From: an uncultured Clostridia bacterium
Lineage (GTDB): Bacteria > Bacillota > Clostridia > Lachnospirales > Anaerotignaceae
DNA: 64,000 nt
Assembly: GCA_945868505.1 (NCBI GenBank)
Contig: CAMBLO010000005.1
Location: 1 to 64,000 of the forward strand
Direction of reading: 5' to 3'
Shown here: piece after piece, positions 50,011 through 58,016 of the stretch
Layout of the letters: every line of letters begins with the position of its first letter
Position numbering within the stretch: the stretch's first letter is position 1
The notes under the pieces: model-generated
The model's database searches: none
What the model was told of the DNA's origin: nothing
What the model saw: only the letters and a program-made list of their open reading frames with translations
Translations under genes and position numbers: made by a program

Positions 50011-50646
50011 ATGAGAGTCAGAAAGAAACCCTGGGCAGCGCAGGAATTATTGGAGAACAGCCTTGTCATCAACGATGCCCCTGAAAAAAAGGGCAAATGG
50101 AAAGAATATTTCGGCAACGACAATCCCATTTATGTGGAGATTGGCTGCGGCAAAGGGGGCTTCCTGCGGAAAAACGCGGAAACCTACCCCGATGTGAACT
50201 TCATCGGCATCGAACGGCAGGAAACGGTGGTAGCCATGGCGGCAAGAAGGGCCGACGAGGAACTGCCCAATCTGGCCTTTGTCTGGGATAATGCCAGCCA
50301 TCTTTCCGATTTGTTCGAGGTGGGGGAATTTCAGCGGCTGTATCTGAATTTCAGCGACCCTTGGCCCAAAAAGCGTACCTATAAACGCCGCCTGACCTAT
50401 CGGGGCTTTTTGCAGGAATACCGCCGCATCATGGGGGAAAATGCGGAAATCTTCTTCAAAACAGACAACAGAGGGCTGTTTGAATTTTCCCTGAATGAAT
50501 TTTGTGCCGATGACTGGAAGCTTTCCAATATCAGCCTGGACCTGCATAACAGCGATTATGAAGGCAATATCATGACAGAATATGAAGAAAAATTCTCTTC
50601 CCAAGGCGCACCCATTTATCGTCTGGAAGCGAGAAACAGGAAATGA
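50011..50646 (+). CDS. trmB: tRNA (guanine46-N7)-methyltransferase
   Basis: The 211-residue enzyme shows YVEIGCGKGGFLRKNAETYP (SAM site), FIGIERQETVV, YLNFSDPWPKKRTYKRRLTY and a C-terminal TEYEEKFSSQGAPIYRLEAR, all typical of TrmB. It makes m7G46 in tRNA variable loops. The stop overlaps the next gene region by 2 bp spacing. Shine-Dalgarno AAAGGAG upstream of ATG. Confidence 0.95.
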   Translation: MRVRKKPWAAQELLENSLVINDAPEKKGKWKEYFGNDNPIYVEIGCGKGGFLRKNAETYPDVNFIGIERQETVVAMAARRADEELPNLAFVWDNASHLSDLFEVGEFQRLYLNFSDPWPKKRTYKRRLTYRGFLQEYRRIMGENAEIFFKTDNRGLFEFSLNEFCADDWKLSNISLDLHNSDYEGNIMTEYEEKFSSQGAPIYRLEARNRK

Positions 50647-50647
50647 T

Positions 50648-51307
50648 ATGAAGCAGGAATTAGAAAAGGCATTCCCTTTTTGGGAGAGCCTGAACCAAGA
50701 AGAACAGACCTTGGCGGCGGAAAATATGGCAAGCCGAGAAATGCAGAAGGGGGAATCCATGCATCGGGGCTGCGGCGAATGTAGCGGCATCGTCTATGTT
50801 GCCAAAGGGCAGCTGCGGGTCTATATTGTTTCCGAGGAGGGCAGGGAAGTGACCCTCTATCGGGTGCAGCAAGGGGAGCTTTGTGTTCTGTCGGCCTCCT
50901 GCCTGATGGATGCCATCGTGTTTGATGTGCTGATCGAAGCGGTGGAGGAAACAGAGCTTGCTGTTTTGCCGTCCCCTGTTCTCAATGGCATTATGGAGAA
51001 AAATCCTCTGGTGGAGTTGTCCCTTTACCGCATGGTGACGGAGCGTTTTTCCGATGTGATGTGGACTATGCAGCAGATCTTATTCATGGGGGCAGATAAA
51101 AGGGTTGCCCATTTCCTTTGGGATGAAATGGCGAAAACGGGAGAGACTACCATCCGCCTAACCCATGATGAGGTGGCTCGCTTCATCGGCAGTGCCAGAG
51201 AAGTGGTGTCCAAGGTGCTGAAATATTTTGTGGAAGAAGGGGCAGTGGCCCTTTCCCGGGGAAAAATCGAAATCATTGATAAAACCAAACTGCGAAGCTA
51301 TTTGTAA
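50648..51307 (+). CDS. Crp/Fnr-family regulator
   Basis: The 219-residue protein has a cyclic-nucleotide-binding-like beta barrel (VYVAKGQLRVYIVSEEGREV, QQGELCVLSASCLMDA) and a C-terminal winged helix (RLTHDEVARFIGSAREVVSK, VLKYFVEEGAVALSRGKI). Cysteines GCGEC near residue 40 and C-x-S-x-S-C in the barrel could bind an Fe-S cluster or act as redox sensors. It starts 1 bp after trmB's stop and is followed by a terminator and ferredoxin genes, its likely targets. Confidence 0.85.
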   Translation: MKQELEKAFPFWESLNQEEQTLAAENMASREMQKGESMHRGCGECSGIVYVAKGQLRVYIVSEEGREVTLYRVQQGELCVLSASCLMDAIVFDVLIEAVEETELAVLPSPVLNGIMEKNPLVELSLYRMVTERFSDVMWTMQQILFMGADKRVAHFLWDEMAKTGETTIRLTHDEVARFIGSAREVVSKVLKYFVEEGAVALSRGKIEIIDKTKLRSYL

Positions 51308-51325
51308 TGTAAGTTTGTCACAGAC

Positions 51326-51379
51326 GGAACATCCTCTTTTTGATAGAATTGTATCATTGAGAGGATGTTCTGTTTTTGG
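51326..51379 (+). terminator. Rho-independent terminator
   Basis: GAACATCCTCT and AGAGGATGTTC pair around a ~28-base loop, followed by TGTTTTT. Confidence 0.8.
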
Positions 51380-51404
51380 TTATAGGAGAAAGAAGGGGAA
51401 AGAA

Positions 51405-51605
51405 ATGAGAAAGAAAAAATGGGCAATGCCCGATGAAAAAATTTGCGTTTCCTGCGGTGCCTGCAGAAAGGTCTGCCCCAGAGAAGCCATTTCCATCTGG
51501 AAGGGCTGCTATGCGGTGGTAGATGAGGAAAAGTGTGTGGGCTGCGGCATTTGTGCCAAAACTTGCCCCGCAGGTTGTATCGAAATCAAGGAGGAAGAAG
51601 CATGA
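51405..51605 (+). CDS. 2[4Fe-4S] ferredoxin
   Basis: The 66-residue protein has two cluster motifs, CVSCGACRKVC and CVGCGICAKTC, each with the trailing CP. ATG 51405 follows AAGAAGGGGAAAG; the track begins inside the upstream gene. Its stop overlaps the start of the NapH-like gene, so the two are coupled and probably work together in membrane electron transfer. Confidence 0.9.
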   Translation: MRKKKWAMPDEKICVSCGACRKVCPREAISIWKGCYAVVDEEKCVGCGICAKTCPAGCIEIKEEEA

Positions 51606-52174
51606 AAAAGAAACACTGGTATGACTATCTCTGGATTTGGGAGATTATTTATTTTACGCTGGGCTTTTTCAATATCCTCTTTGCATGGCTGGGGATGATT
51701 GAATTTTTGCTGCCTTTGCTCATCGCCATCATCGGCGGGAATAAAGCCTTCTGCAACAATTTCTGCGGCAGAAGCCAGCTTCTTACAAAGCTGGGCACCA
51801 CCTGTAAATGCTCCAGAAATAAGCCCACGCCGAAATTCCTGTATTCCAAGGCCTTCCGCTATGGCTTTTTGGTGTTCTTTATGACCATGTTTGCCAATAT
51901 GGTTTTCCAGACCTATCTGGTAGCATCGGGAGCGGGGACGCTGAAAGAAACCATAAAGCTTTTCTGGACCTTCCGTGTGCCTTGGGGCTGGGCCTATACG
52001 GCGGGAACAGTCAGCGACTGGGTGGCACAGTTCAGCTTTGGCCTCTACAGTATGATGCTGACTGCGACATTGATCGGGCTTATTGTGATGGTGTTGTTCA
52101 AGCCCAGAACTTGGTGTACCTTCTGCCCCATGGGCAGCATGACCCAGGGCATCTGTAAGCTGAAAGCAAGATAA
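51602..52174 (+). CDS. NapH/NosR-like membrane Fe-S protein
   Basis: The 190-residue protein has four membrane helices (IIYFTLGFFNILFAWLGMIE, FLVFFMTMFANMVFQTYLVA, YSMMLTATLIGLIVMVLF) and cysteine clusters CNNFCGRSQLLTKLG and CTFCPMGSMTQGIC, like membrane proteins of the NapH/NosR/CcoG type but without a ferredoxin tail, which the adjacent gene supplies. It may pass electrons from quinol or flavoprotein to the ferredoxin. Partner enzyme not known. Confidence 0.8.
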   Translation: MKKKHWYDYLWIWEIIYFTLGFFNILFAWLGMIEFLLPLLIAIIGGNKAFCNNFCGRSQLLTKLGTTCKCSRNKPTPKFLYSKAFRYGFLVFFMTMFANMVFQTYLVASGAGTLKETIKLFWTFRVPWGWAYTAGTVSDWVAQFSFGLYSMMLTATLIGLIVMVLFKPRTWCTFCPMGSMTQGICKLKAR

Positions 52175-52178
52175 ATAA

Positions 52179-52217
52179 AAAAGCGACTTTGGGAGATTCG
52201 CCTCAAGTCGCTTTTGT
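52179..52217. terminator. bidirectional terminator
   Basis: AAAAGCGACTT and AAGTCGCTTTT form a perfect stem between convergent genes. Confidence 0.85.
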
Positions 52218-52229
52218 TATTTTATGTAG

Positions 52230-52808
52230 TTATTCCTCGGAATCTTCTTTTTCTCTCCGGGGAAATTCCGTATCCTCCGCTGCCAGAGCAGCCAGAAAAT
52301 TGCGGTAATACTGATTTACGTGTTTGCGCCAGTTGCGGCAGACCTGCTGTGCCTGTGCCTTGGAAACCACGGAAACGCTGATTTCCATAAGTGTGGCACC
52401 GCTGTCATCGCAAAGGCCGCATTTTACCAGAAAATCCCCATTCATTTCAGGAAAATAATTTGCTGTTACGGCATATTCTGCCCGAATACGTCTGCTGTTT
52501 TCATGGACATAGGTATTGATTTCGTTCTTCACCTCGTCGGAAATGCGGTTGATGAAGTAATTGATGACTTCCTCCCCGTCGTCCGTCAGGGTGTAGCGGG
52601 TGTTGTTTTGCTCTCGGGTCTTTTCCAGCCAGCCTGCGCTTTCCAGCTCCGCCAGATATTGCTGTACGGAAAAATAATCCATATAATTTTTTTCCAGCAG
52701 GAATTGGCAGATTTCGCTGTTGGAAAGAGAGATACCCATTTTCTGCAATAGATGCAGGATGATGAGCTTATGCTCCGCCAGCTTTTTGGTAGAATACTGG
52801 GTGGACAT
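52230..52808 (-). CDS. DUF4364 winged-helix protein
   Basis: The 192-residue protein begins MSTQYSTKKLAEHKLIILHL and has a winged-helix segment (GISLSNSEICQFLLEKNYMD, YFSVQQYLAELESAGWLEKT, RYTLTDDGEEVINYF). It matches DUF4364, a PadR-like family common in Lachnospirales. ATG 52808 has AAAGGAGGT; the track's start is 13 codons earlier. Upstream lies an inverted repeat GTTGAC..GTCAAC, a possible self-regulatory site. Confidence 0.85.
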   Translation of the reverse strand: MSTQYSTKKLAEHKLIILHLLQKMGISLSNSEICQFLLEKNYMDYFSVQQYLAELESAGWLEKTREQNNTRYTLTDDGEEVINYFINRISDEVKNEINTYVHENSRRIRAEYAVTANYFPEMNGDFLVKCGLCDDSGATLMEISVSVVSKAQAQQVCRNWRKHVNQYYRNFLAALAAEDTEFPRREKEDSEE

Positions 52809-52908
52809 GGAAAGACCTCCTTTCTTGGGTGTTGACAAAATTGACACCCTTCGTCAAAGTCAACTGTCTATTGCGTTTTTATTTTAGCATATTTTATATC
52901 AAATCGCA

Positions 52909-53829
52909 TTAAAAACTTTTATATTTTATCCCTTGCCGTATTTGATTTTCTTTTAGATATTTATGGAGGGAATTTAGGACATCCCGCTTCCGCAGGCTCC
53001 AGAGGGGAGCCAACAGGGTATTTTTATCCCCATCGCCCGTCAGGCGGTGGATGACGATATCCTCCCGCAGATGGGCGATACAGTCCCCCACAAGGGCGAT
53101 GTATTCCTCTTTGGTGAGGGGCGTATAGTTTCCTGCATCGTAAATCTCTGCCAAGTCGCTGTCGGAAAGAACGTGCAAAAGCTGCAGCTTGATGCCCTGT
53201 ACGGGCAGGCGGTTTACACAGTCGATGGTGTTCAGCACCGTTTCCCTCGTTTCCCCGGGCAGGCCAAGAATGACATGGACAACCACAGAAATATTCCGTT
53301 CCGCCAGAGCATAAACCGCCTGTTCAAATACGGAAAGGGGATAGCCACGGCGGATGCGAATTGCTGATGCTTCATCGGCAGTCTGCAGGCCCAGCTCCAC
53401 CCATAGCTTCGTTTTCTTGTTCAGCTCCGCCAGCAGGTCTAACACATCCTCCGGCAGGCAGTCGGCTCTGGTGGCGATGGAAATGCCCTCCACACCGGGG
53501 CAGGCGAGGGCTTCCTCATATTTCTGCCGCAGCTCTGCCACAGGGGCATAGGTGTTGGTGAACGCCTGAAAATAGGCGATATAAGCGGGGTCTTTCCATT
53601 TTTCGGCGGTCTGGGTTTTGCCCCGTTCAATTTGCTCTGTAATGGAAAGGGCGGCATTTTCCGCAAAATCCCCGCTGCCGCCGCTGCTGCAAAAAAGGCA
53701 GCCCCTTGTGCCACAGGTTCCGTCCCGATTGGGGCAGGTGAAGCCCCCATCCAGAGAGATTTTTGCCGTTTTTCTGCCAAAAATCTCCCGATAATATTCA
53801 TTTAAGCTGCGGTAGGGTTTATTTTCCAC
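52909..53829 (-). CDS. radical SAM protein (TIGR01212/YhcC family)
   Basis: The 306-residue enzyme has the atypical cluster-binding pattern GFTCPNRDGTCGTRGCLFC followed by SSGGSGDF, then GISIATRADCLPEDVLDLL, WVELGLQTADEASAIRI and ISVVVHVILGLPGETRE. This matches the TIGR01212 group, a Fe-S oxidoreductase of uncertain substrate. GTG 53829 is the likely start, spaced 7 bases from AAAGGAAG; the track's TTG overlaps that site. Confidence 0.88.
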   Translation of the reverse strand: MENKPYRSLNEYYREIFGRKTAKISLDGGFTCPNRDGTCGTRGCLFCSSGGSGDFAENAALSITEQIERGKTQTAEKWKDPAYIAYFQAFTNTYAPVAELRQKYEEALACPGVEGISIATRADCLPEDVLDLLAELNKKTKLWVELGLQTADEASAIRIRRGYPLSVFEQAVYALAERNISVVVHVILGLPGETRETVLNTIDCVNRLPVQGIKLQLLHVLSDSDLAEIYDAGNYTPLTKEEYIALVGDCIAHLREDIVIHRLTGDGDKNTLLAPLWSLRKRDVLNSLHKYLKENQIRQGIKYKSF

Positions 53830-53853
53830 GGCAGGACTTCCTTTCAATGCTAT

Positions 53854-54249
53854 TCAATGCTGTATATTTCTTTGCCTCAATTTTTCGCAAAGGGCGGTCA
53901 GGGCATCCCATTGCTCCTGATTTTCCGCCGTCTGGTGGATGAGCAGGAGAAAATCCGCTTTGCTGCTTTCCAGAAAATTGCGGGTGCGCTCGGCCTTTGG
54001 TTCCTTGCAGGCAGAAAGAAAGAGAGAAAAGCTTTCCTCCGTCACTGCTAAGGGGATACAGGTCTCTATCTTTTTCAAGATTTCCCCCACGGTTGCTTTG
54101 CCGCAGGTCTGCTTTGCCAGATGGTGATATAAGGCCCTGCTGTTGAGAAAAATCACATTGGGGGCGGGAAATAGCTCCTGCCCGCCGATTTGATTGCGTA
54201 ATAGAGATAAATAGCCGCAAAGATCTTTGCGGCTGATTGTCTGGTTCAA
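53854..54249 (-). CDS. hypothetical protein
   Basis: A 131-residue protein is predicted from TTG 54249, which follows GAGGTGATTTCA; the track begins at 54321 without a ribosome site. Sequence: NQTISRKDLCGYLSLLRNQI, then a helical region with two internal cysteines. No domain recognised. It lies 25 bp upstream of the radical SAM gene on the same strand and likely shares its operon. Confidence 0.5.
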   Translation of the reverse strand: MNQTISRKDLCGYLSLLRNQIGGQELFPAPNVIFLNSRALYHHLAKQTCGKATVGEILKKIETCIPLAVTEESFSLFLSACKEPKAERTRNFLESSKADFLLLIHQTAENQEQWDALTALCEKLRQRNIQH

Positions 54250-54330
54250 TGAAATCACCTCAAAACGATGTTGAAATGGTCGTTCTAAGATAATATGTGC
54301 AGTTCCTATGGTGTTTACCATAGCAATTTT

Positions 54331-55428
54331 TTACGCTTCCACCCACTGCTTCAATTCCTGCAACAGGGCTGCATTGTGTTCAGGAGAAAGGATGCAGAAG
54401 CGCAGGAAGGTTTCATCCAAAAAGGTGAAGGAAGATGCATCACGGATGAGCATTTTTTTCACGATACATTTTTCAAATAAATCATGGGCAGTCACCTTGT
54501 CCGTTTTCAGCTTCAGCAGGATGAAGTTTGCTTCGGAGGGGTAAGCCTTGATGTTTTTCCAAGTGGAAAGCTCTGCAAAGGCTTTTTTTCTTTCTTCGGA
54601 AACCAGCTTCTGGGTAGCTTTGTGGAATTCTACATCGCTGAAAATATGCTGCCCGATGAAATCTGCCAGAGAATTTACGCTCCAAGGGTTCTGGTTGGTT
54701 TTCAGCCGTTCCAGAAAAGCCTGATTGGAGGACATCCCATAGCCCAGACGGATGCCGGGGGCGGCGAAGAATTTGGAAGTGCCGCGGATAACGAACAGGT
54801 TATCAAATTCCTTTACCAGAGGGATGGAGCAGATTTCCGGCAGGATATCGGAAAATTCGATATAGGTTTCATCCACCATCACGGAAATGCCCTTTTCCTT
54901 GCAATGGGTCAGGATTTTCCGCATTTCGTCGGTGTGGATGGCGGTGCCTGTGGGGTTATTGGGGTTGCAGGCGATGAACATACCGATTTCGGGGGTCAGC
55001 GCCGCCAGCAAGGCTTCCAGATTCAGGCGGAAGTTATCTTCCTCTTTCAGGGGGAAGTAGGCAAATGTACCGCCGGTCAGGGAAACCTCTCTTTCATATT
55101 CTGAATAGGCAGGCCCCATAATGATGGATTTTTTCGCATTTACCGTCTGGATGAAAGTGGAAATCAGCTCTGTAGAGCCGTTGCCTACCACGATATGGGC
55201 AGGGTCTGCACCGGTATATGCGCCGATGGCCTGTTTCAATGCAAGATAGTTTTTATCGGGATAGGTTTTGATGAGATGCAGATTTTCTTTCAGGGCATTT
55301 TCCGCCTTTTTGGGAAAGCCCAAGGGGTTGATGTTGCCGCTGAAATCAATGATTTCCTCTCTGGGGATGCCGTAGGCTCTCTGGATGGCGTCCAGATCGC
55401 CGCCGTGGGCATGGGTCAGTGCTGCCAT
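54331..55428 (-). CDS. CobD/HisC-like PLP aminotransferase (threonine-phosphate decarboxylase type)
   Basis: Fold-type I PLP enzyme of 365 residues. The opening ALTHAHGGDLDAIQRAYGIP and EEIIDFSGNINPLGFPKKAE are characteristic of CobD (L-threonine-O-3-phosphate decarboxylase), while the body (IACNPNNPTGTAIHTDEMRK; RGTSKFFAAPGIRLGYGM with the Schiff-base Lys) is shared with HisC. No cobalamin or histidine genes adjoin it, so its pathway is uncertain. ATG 55428 has GAAGG upstream. The structured repeat Y lies 30 bp upstream in the leader. Confidence 0.75.
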   Translation of the reverse strand: MAALTHAHGGDLDAIQRAYGIPREEIIDFSGNINPLGFPKKAENALKENLHLIKTYPDKNYLALKQAIGAYTGADPAHIVVGNGSTELISTFIQTVNAKKSIIMGPAYSEYEREVSLTGGTFAYFPLKEEDNFRLNLEALLAALTPEIGMFIACNPNNPTGTAIHTDEMRKILTHCKEKGISVMVDETYIEFSDILPEICSIPLVKEFDNLFVIRGTSKFFAAPGIRLGYGMSSNQAFLERLKTNQNPWSVNSLADFIGQHIFSDVEFHKATQKLVSEERKKAFAELSTWKNIKAYPSEANFILLKLKTDKVTAHDLFEKCIVKKMLIRDASSFTFLDETFLRFCILSPEHNAALLQELKQWVEA

Positions 55429-55457
55429 GATAACATTACCTTCTTTCAAAAATTTTT

Positions 55458-55612
55458 CGTTAAAATCAGGATTTTGACGAGGGGACAGAAGAATAAACAG
55501 ACGAGTTCCATCGGCATAAATGCCTTGAAACCCGCTGTTTTCCTCGGCGGAAGTGAATTCCGCCTGCGGATTCCATTCGGGAAACTTCTTTGTTTCCCGA
55601 ACCTTTCAGCGA
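55458..55612 (-). repeat. dispersed hairpin repeat, copy Y
   Basis: Same block order as copy X: CGTTAAAATC-AG-GATTTTGACG, CAGAAGAATAAACAGA, GGCAT-AAA-TGCC, GCTGTTTTCCTCGG, then GGCGGAA..TTCCGCC and TTCGGGAAAC-TTCTTT-GTTTCCCGAA. Where X and Y differ inside stems, pairing is kept. It sits 30 bp before the CobD-like start codon. Confidence 0.7.
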
Positions 55613-55640
55613 TACAAATATCGCTTTGTTTTATATATTT

Positions 55641-57227
55641 TTAGAAGATTTCGTCAATCTTCTCCTGTTCGATGATCTTGGGGCTTTGCTTGGTGACACG
55701 GGGATACATCAGGTAGGGGTTGCCCTTGCCTTTTTCCATGATCTCCAAAGAAAGCGCCATGGTTCTATTCTGGGTGGGGTAGAGCATCAGCTTGCTGCCC
55801 GCTTCAATGGAAAGCTCCTGCAAATCCTTGCCGTTGGCCTTATTGATGGAACGTTTGGAGCCCCTTGCAGAATATTCTACGGGAAAGCCGTTTTTGTCGG
55901 GCACAGAAAGCAGATAATCCGCCCGTTCTTCCATGCAGAAGGCGGCACAAAGGTCGCGGCAGAGCAGGTTTACATCCATATCCTGTCCCACTTCGATGAC
56001 CTTCCAAAGCTCCTCGTCATTTGTATGGGAGACCTTGATGGCAAGAACATCGGGGACGACCTCCATCAGGAACATTCTTTCCCTAGTTCGCATCTCCGAT
56101 TCCTGCAGCACTGCCTCCAGTAGCTGTTCATAGGGCAGGGTACGGGGCATTTTCTGCTTGTCGATTTCCTTAGAGTCGGGATCGGCGAAAAGCTCCTTAC
56201 CCAATGCCGTCAGGCTGTAATAGGTGGGGGGAGTGAATAATTCCGCCCCCAGATTATGCTCCATCAGTACCAATGCCGCCAGATTATTTACCAAAGAAAA
56301 GAAACGTATGGGCGTAAAGGCAATGGGGCGGATAAAGCGGAAGAAGAGACTCATGGGGGTCAGGAACCATTTATCCAGCATGATGCCTGTAAATAAGAAG
56401 GAAGAAACGATGGATTTTTCCTCCACGTTCAGGTTTTCGGGCGGGGTTTTCCAGATATCCTCGATATTTACGTCTACTTTATGATAAAAATCCACGAAGA
56501 TGCTGTCTACTTCCTTGTGACTTTCCAATAAGCTGTAAAAGAAATCCGGTGTTGCGATGCCTTCCTCCAAGTCCATAGACCAAGTGAAGCGTTCCGAAGC
56601 AAGGGTGCAGGCGGTTTCGCCCAATTGGAAGAGGATATCCCTTGTTTCCTGAGAAAAGAAGAAAGCACATTCCTCCGCAGGCCGTACCCTTTGGGTATGG
56701 ATGGCGGGCATGGGAACCAAAAGCCCGTGGAGCCATGCCAGTCTGGTCAGATATTCCAGATAGAAATCCACCTTCAGGCTCAGCTGTTTCAAAATGCCGT
56801 CTTTTTCTTCGGGCAGAAGCAGCCCGTTTTCATCTGTGGCACGGTCGGGGGTGCAATAGTCGATGAGGGCGTGCAGGTCGTCCACCAGAGGATGGCTTTC
56901 TGTAGAGTAGCCCACCAGAGCAAAGCTGTATTCAGAGATAAACTCTGCATCGGGCTGTTCTTCCGCAGGCTTTGTCCGCATCACATAGGCATATTCTGTT
57001 TTTTTGTCTGCATCCTTTTCCAAATCCAGTGCCAGCAGATTGGCAGGGGAAAGGATGGTTTCAGAGGCCAGTGCCGTATAATGCCATTTGCCGAAGGCCA
57101 GAGGGGCGATATCCAGCAGAGGGCGGCGGCAGGGCGCATCCATTTTTTGACGCATATTTTCATATCCGTTCAGGAACAGCCCCAGAAGAGGAGCGTGCTT
57201 CGCCTGCACGGGTCTTGCCTGTTTCAT
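55641..57227 (-). CDS. hypothetical protein, possible pRiA4b ORF-3-like C-terminus
   Basis: The 528-residue protein is mostly helical. The N-terminal part (KQARPVQAKHAPLLGLFLNG) has no recognised domain. The last ~120 residues (PDVLAIKVSHTNDEELWKVI, EVGQDMDVNLLCRDLCAAFC, SIEAGSKLMLYPTQNRTMAL) faintly resemble the plasmid pRiA4b ORF-3 fold. There are no catalytic motifs, signal peptide or membrane segments. Function unknown. Start ATG follows AAAAGGAGT. Confidence 0.6.
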   Translation of the reverse strand: MKQARPVQAKHAPLLGLFLNGYENMRQKMDAPCRRPLLDIAPLAFGKWHYTALASETILSPANLLALDLEKDADKKTEYAYVMRTKPAEEQPDAEFISEYSFALVGYSTESHPLVDDLHALIDYCTPDRATDENGLLLPEEKDGILKQLSLKVDFYLEYLTRLAWLHGLLVPMPAIHTQRVRPAEECAFFFSQETRDILFQLGETACTLASERFTWSMDLEEGIATPDFFYSLLESHKEVDSIFVDFYHKVDVNIEDIWKTPPENLNVEEKSIVSSFLFTGIMLDKWFLTPMSLFFRFIRPIAFTPIRFFSLVNNLAALVLMEHNLGAELFTPPTYYSLTALGKELFADPDSKEIDKQKMPRTLPYEQLLEAVLQESEMRTRERMFLMEVVPDVLAIKVSHTNDEELWKVIEVGQDMDVNLLCRDLCAAFCMEERADYLLSVPDKNGFPVEYSARGSKRSINKANGKDLQELSIEAGSKLMLYPTQNRTMALSLEIMEKGKGNPYLMYPRVTKQSPKIIEQEKIDEIF

Positions 57228-57428
57228 AGTATCAAAACTCCTTTTGTCTGCGGTTTTTACCGCAAGCCTAATTCATTTATTGTAACAGAAAAAGTGGGAT
57301 TTTGAAACCAAAAAGCAGAAAAAAACCTGCTTTGGCGGAAAAACCAACAAAAACAGATGAAAAAAACGAAATTTTCTTTATACAATGACAAAAATTCATG
57401 GGTCGAGGACATTTTTGTTTTTTTGTAC

Positions 57429-57457
57429 TTGCCAAGGAAGGTTTTTTATGATATAGT
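57429..57457 (+). promoter_or_regulatory. promoter of the ACT-thrB-lysC operon
   Basis: TTGCCA and TATAGT are separated by 17 bp, about 50 bp upstream of the GTG start. Confidence 0.65.
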
Positions 57458-57508
57458 CCTTTTGTCAAAAACAAATGTTTTTAAAAGAGAAACAGGAGGA
57501 AAGATTTC

Positions 57509-57952
57509 GTGAAAGAAGATAAGAATTTTTATATCGTTGATAAAAGCGTACTGCCTGAGATCTTTTTGAAAGTCATGGATGTAAAAAATCTGCTGGAAAG
57601 CAAGAAGGAAAAAACTGTGCAGGATGCCGTAAATCGTGTGGGCATCAGCCGCAGTGCTTTCTATAAATATCGTGATGCGGTCCATCCTCTTTACGAAAAC
57701 ACAAGAGGCAAGACTGTGACCATCTCCATGAATCTGGACCATACCAGAGGTCTGCTGTCCTCTGTTTTGAACGGCATTGCCACAGAAGGCGCAAATATCC
57801 TGACCATCAACCAGACCATCCCCATCAATGGGATCGCCAACGTGACCGTTACCATCGAAACCAATGAGATGCAGGGCGAACTGGGCCGATTGATGGCTCG
57901 CATCGAAGGATTGCAGGGTGTACAGTCCTTGAAGATCATCGCAAGAGAATAA
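57509..57952 (+). CDS. ACT-domain protein (PheB/UPF0735 family)
   Basis: The 147-residue protein has an N-terminal HTH-like segment (KTVQDAVNRVGISRSAFYKY) and a C-terminal ACT domain (VTISMNLDHTRGLLSSVLNG, ANILTINQTIPINGIANVTV). GTG start follows AGGAGGAAAG. It is first in an operon with homoserine kinase and aspartate kinase, and probably senses an amino acid, perhaps regulating this pathway. Confidence 0.85.
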   Translation: MKEDKNFYIVDKSVLPEIFLKVMDVKNLLESKKEKTVQDAVNRVGISRSAFYKYRDAVHPLYENTRGKTVTISMNLDHTRGLLSSVLNGIATEGANILTINQTIPINGIANVTVTIETNEMQGELGRLMARIEGLQGVQSLKIIARE

Positions 57953-58016
57953 TATGTAAGAAAGGCGGCTGTCACAGCCCCTTGACAATACTACCATATA
58001 TTAGGAGGGAACAAAC

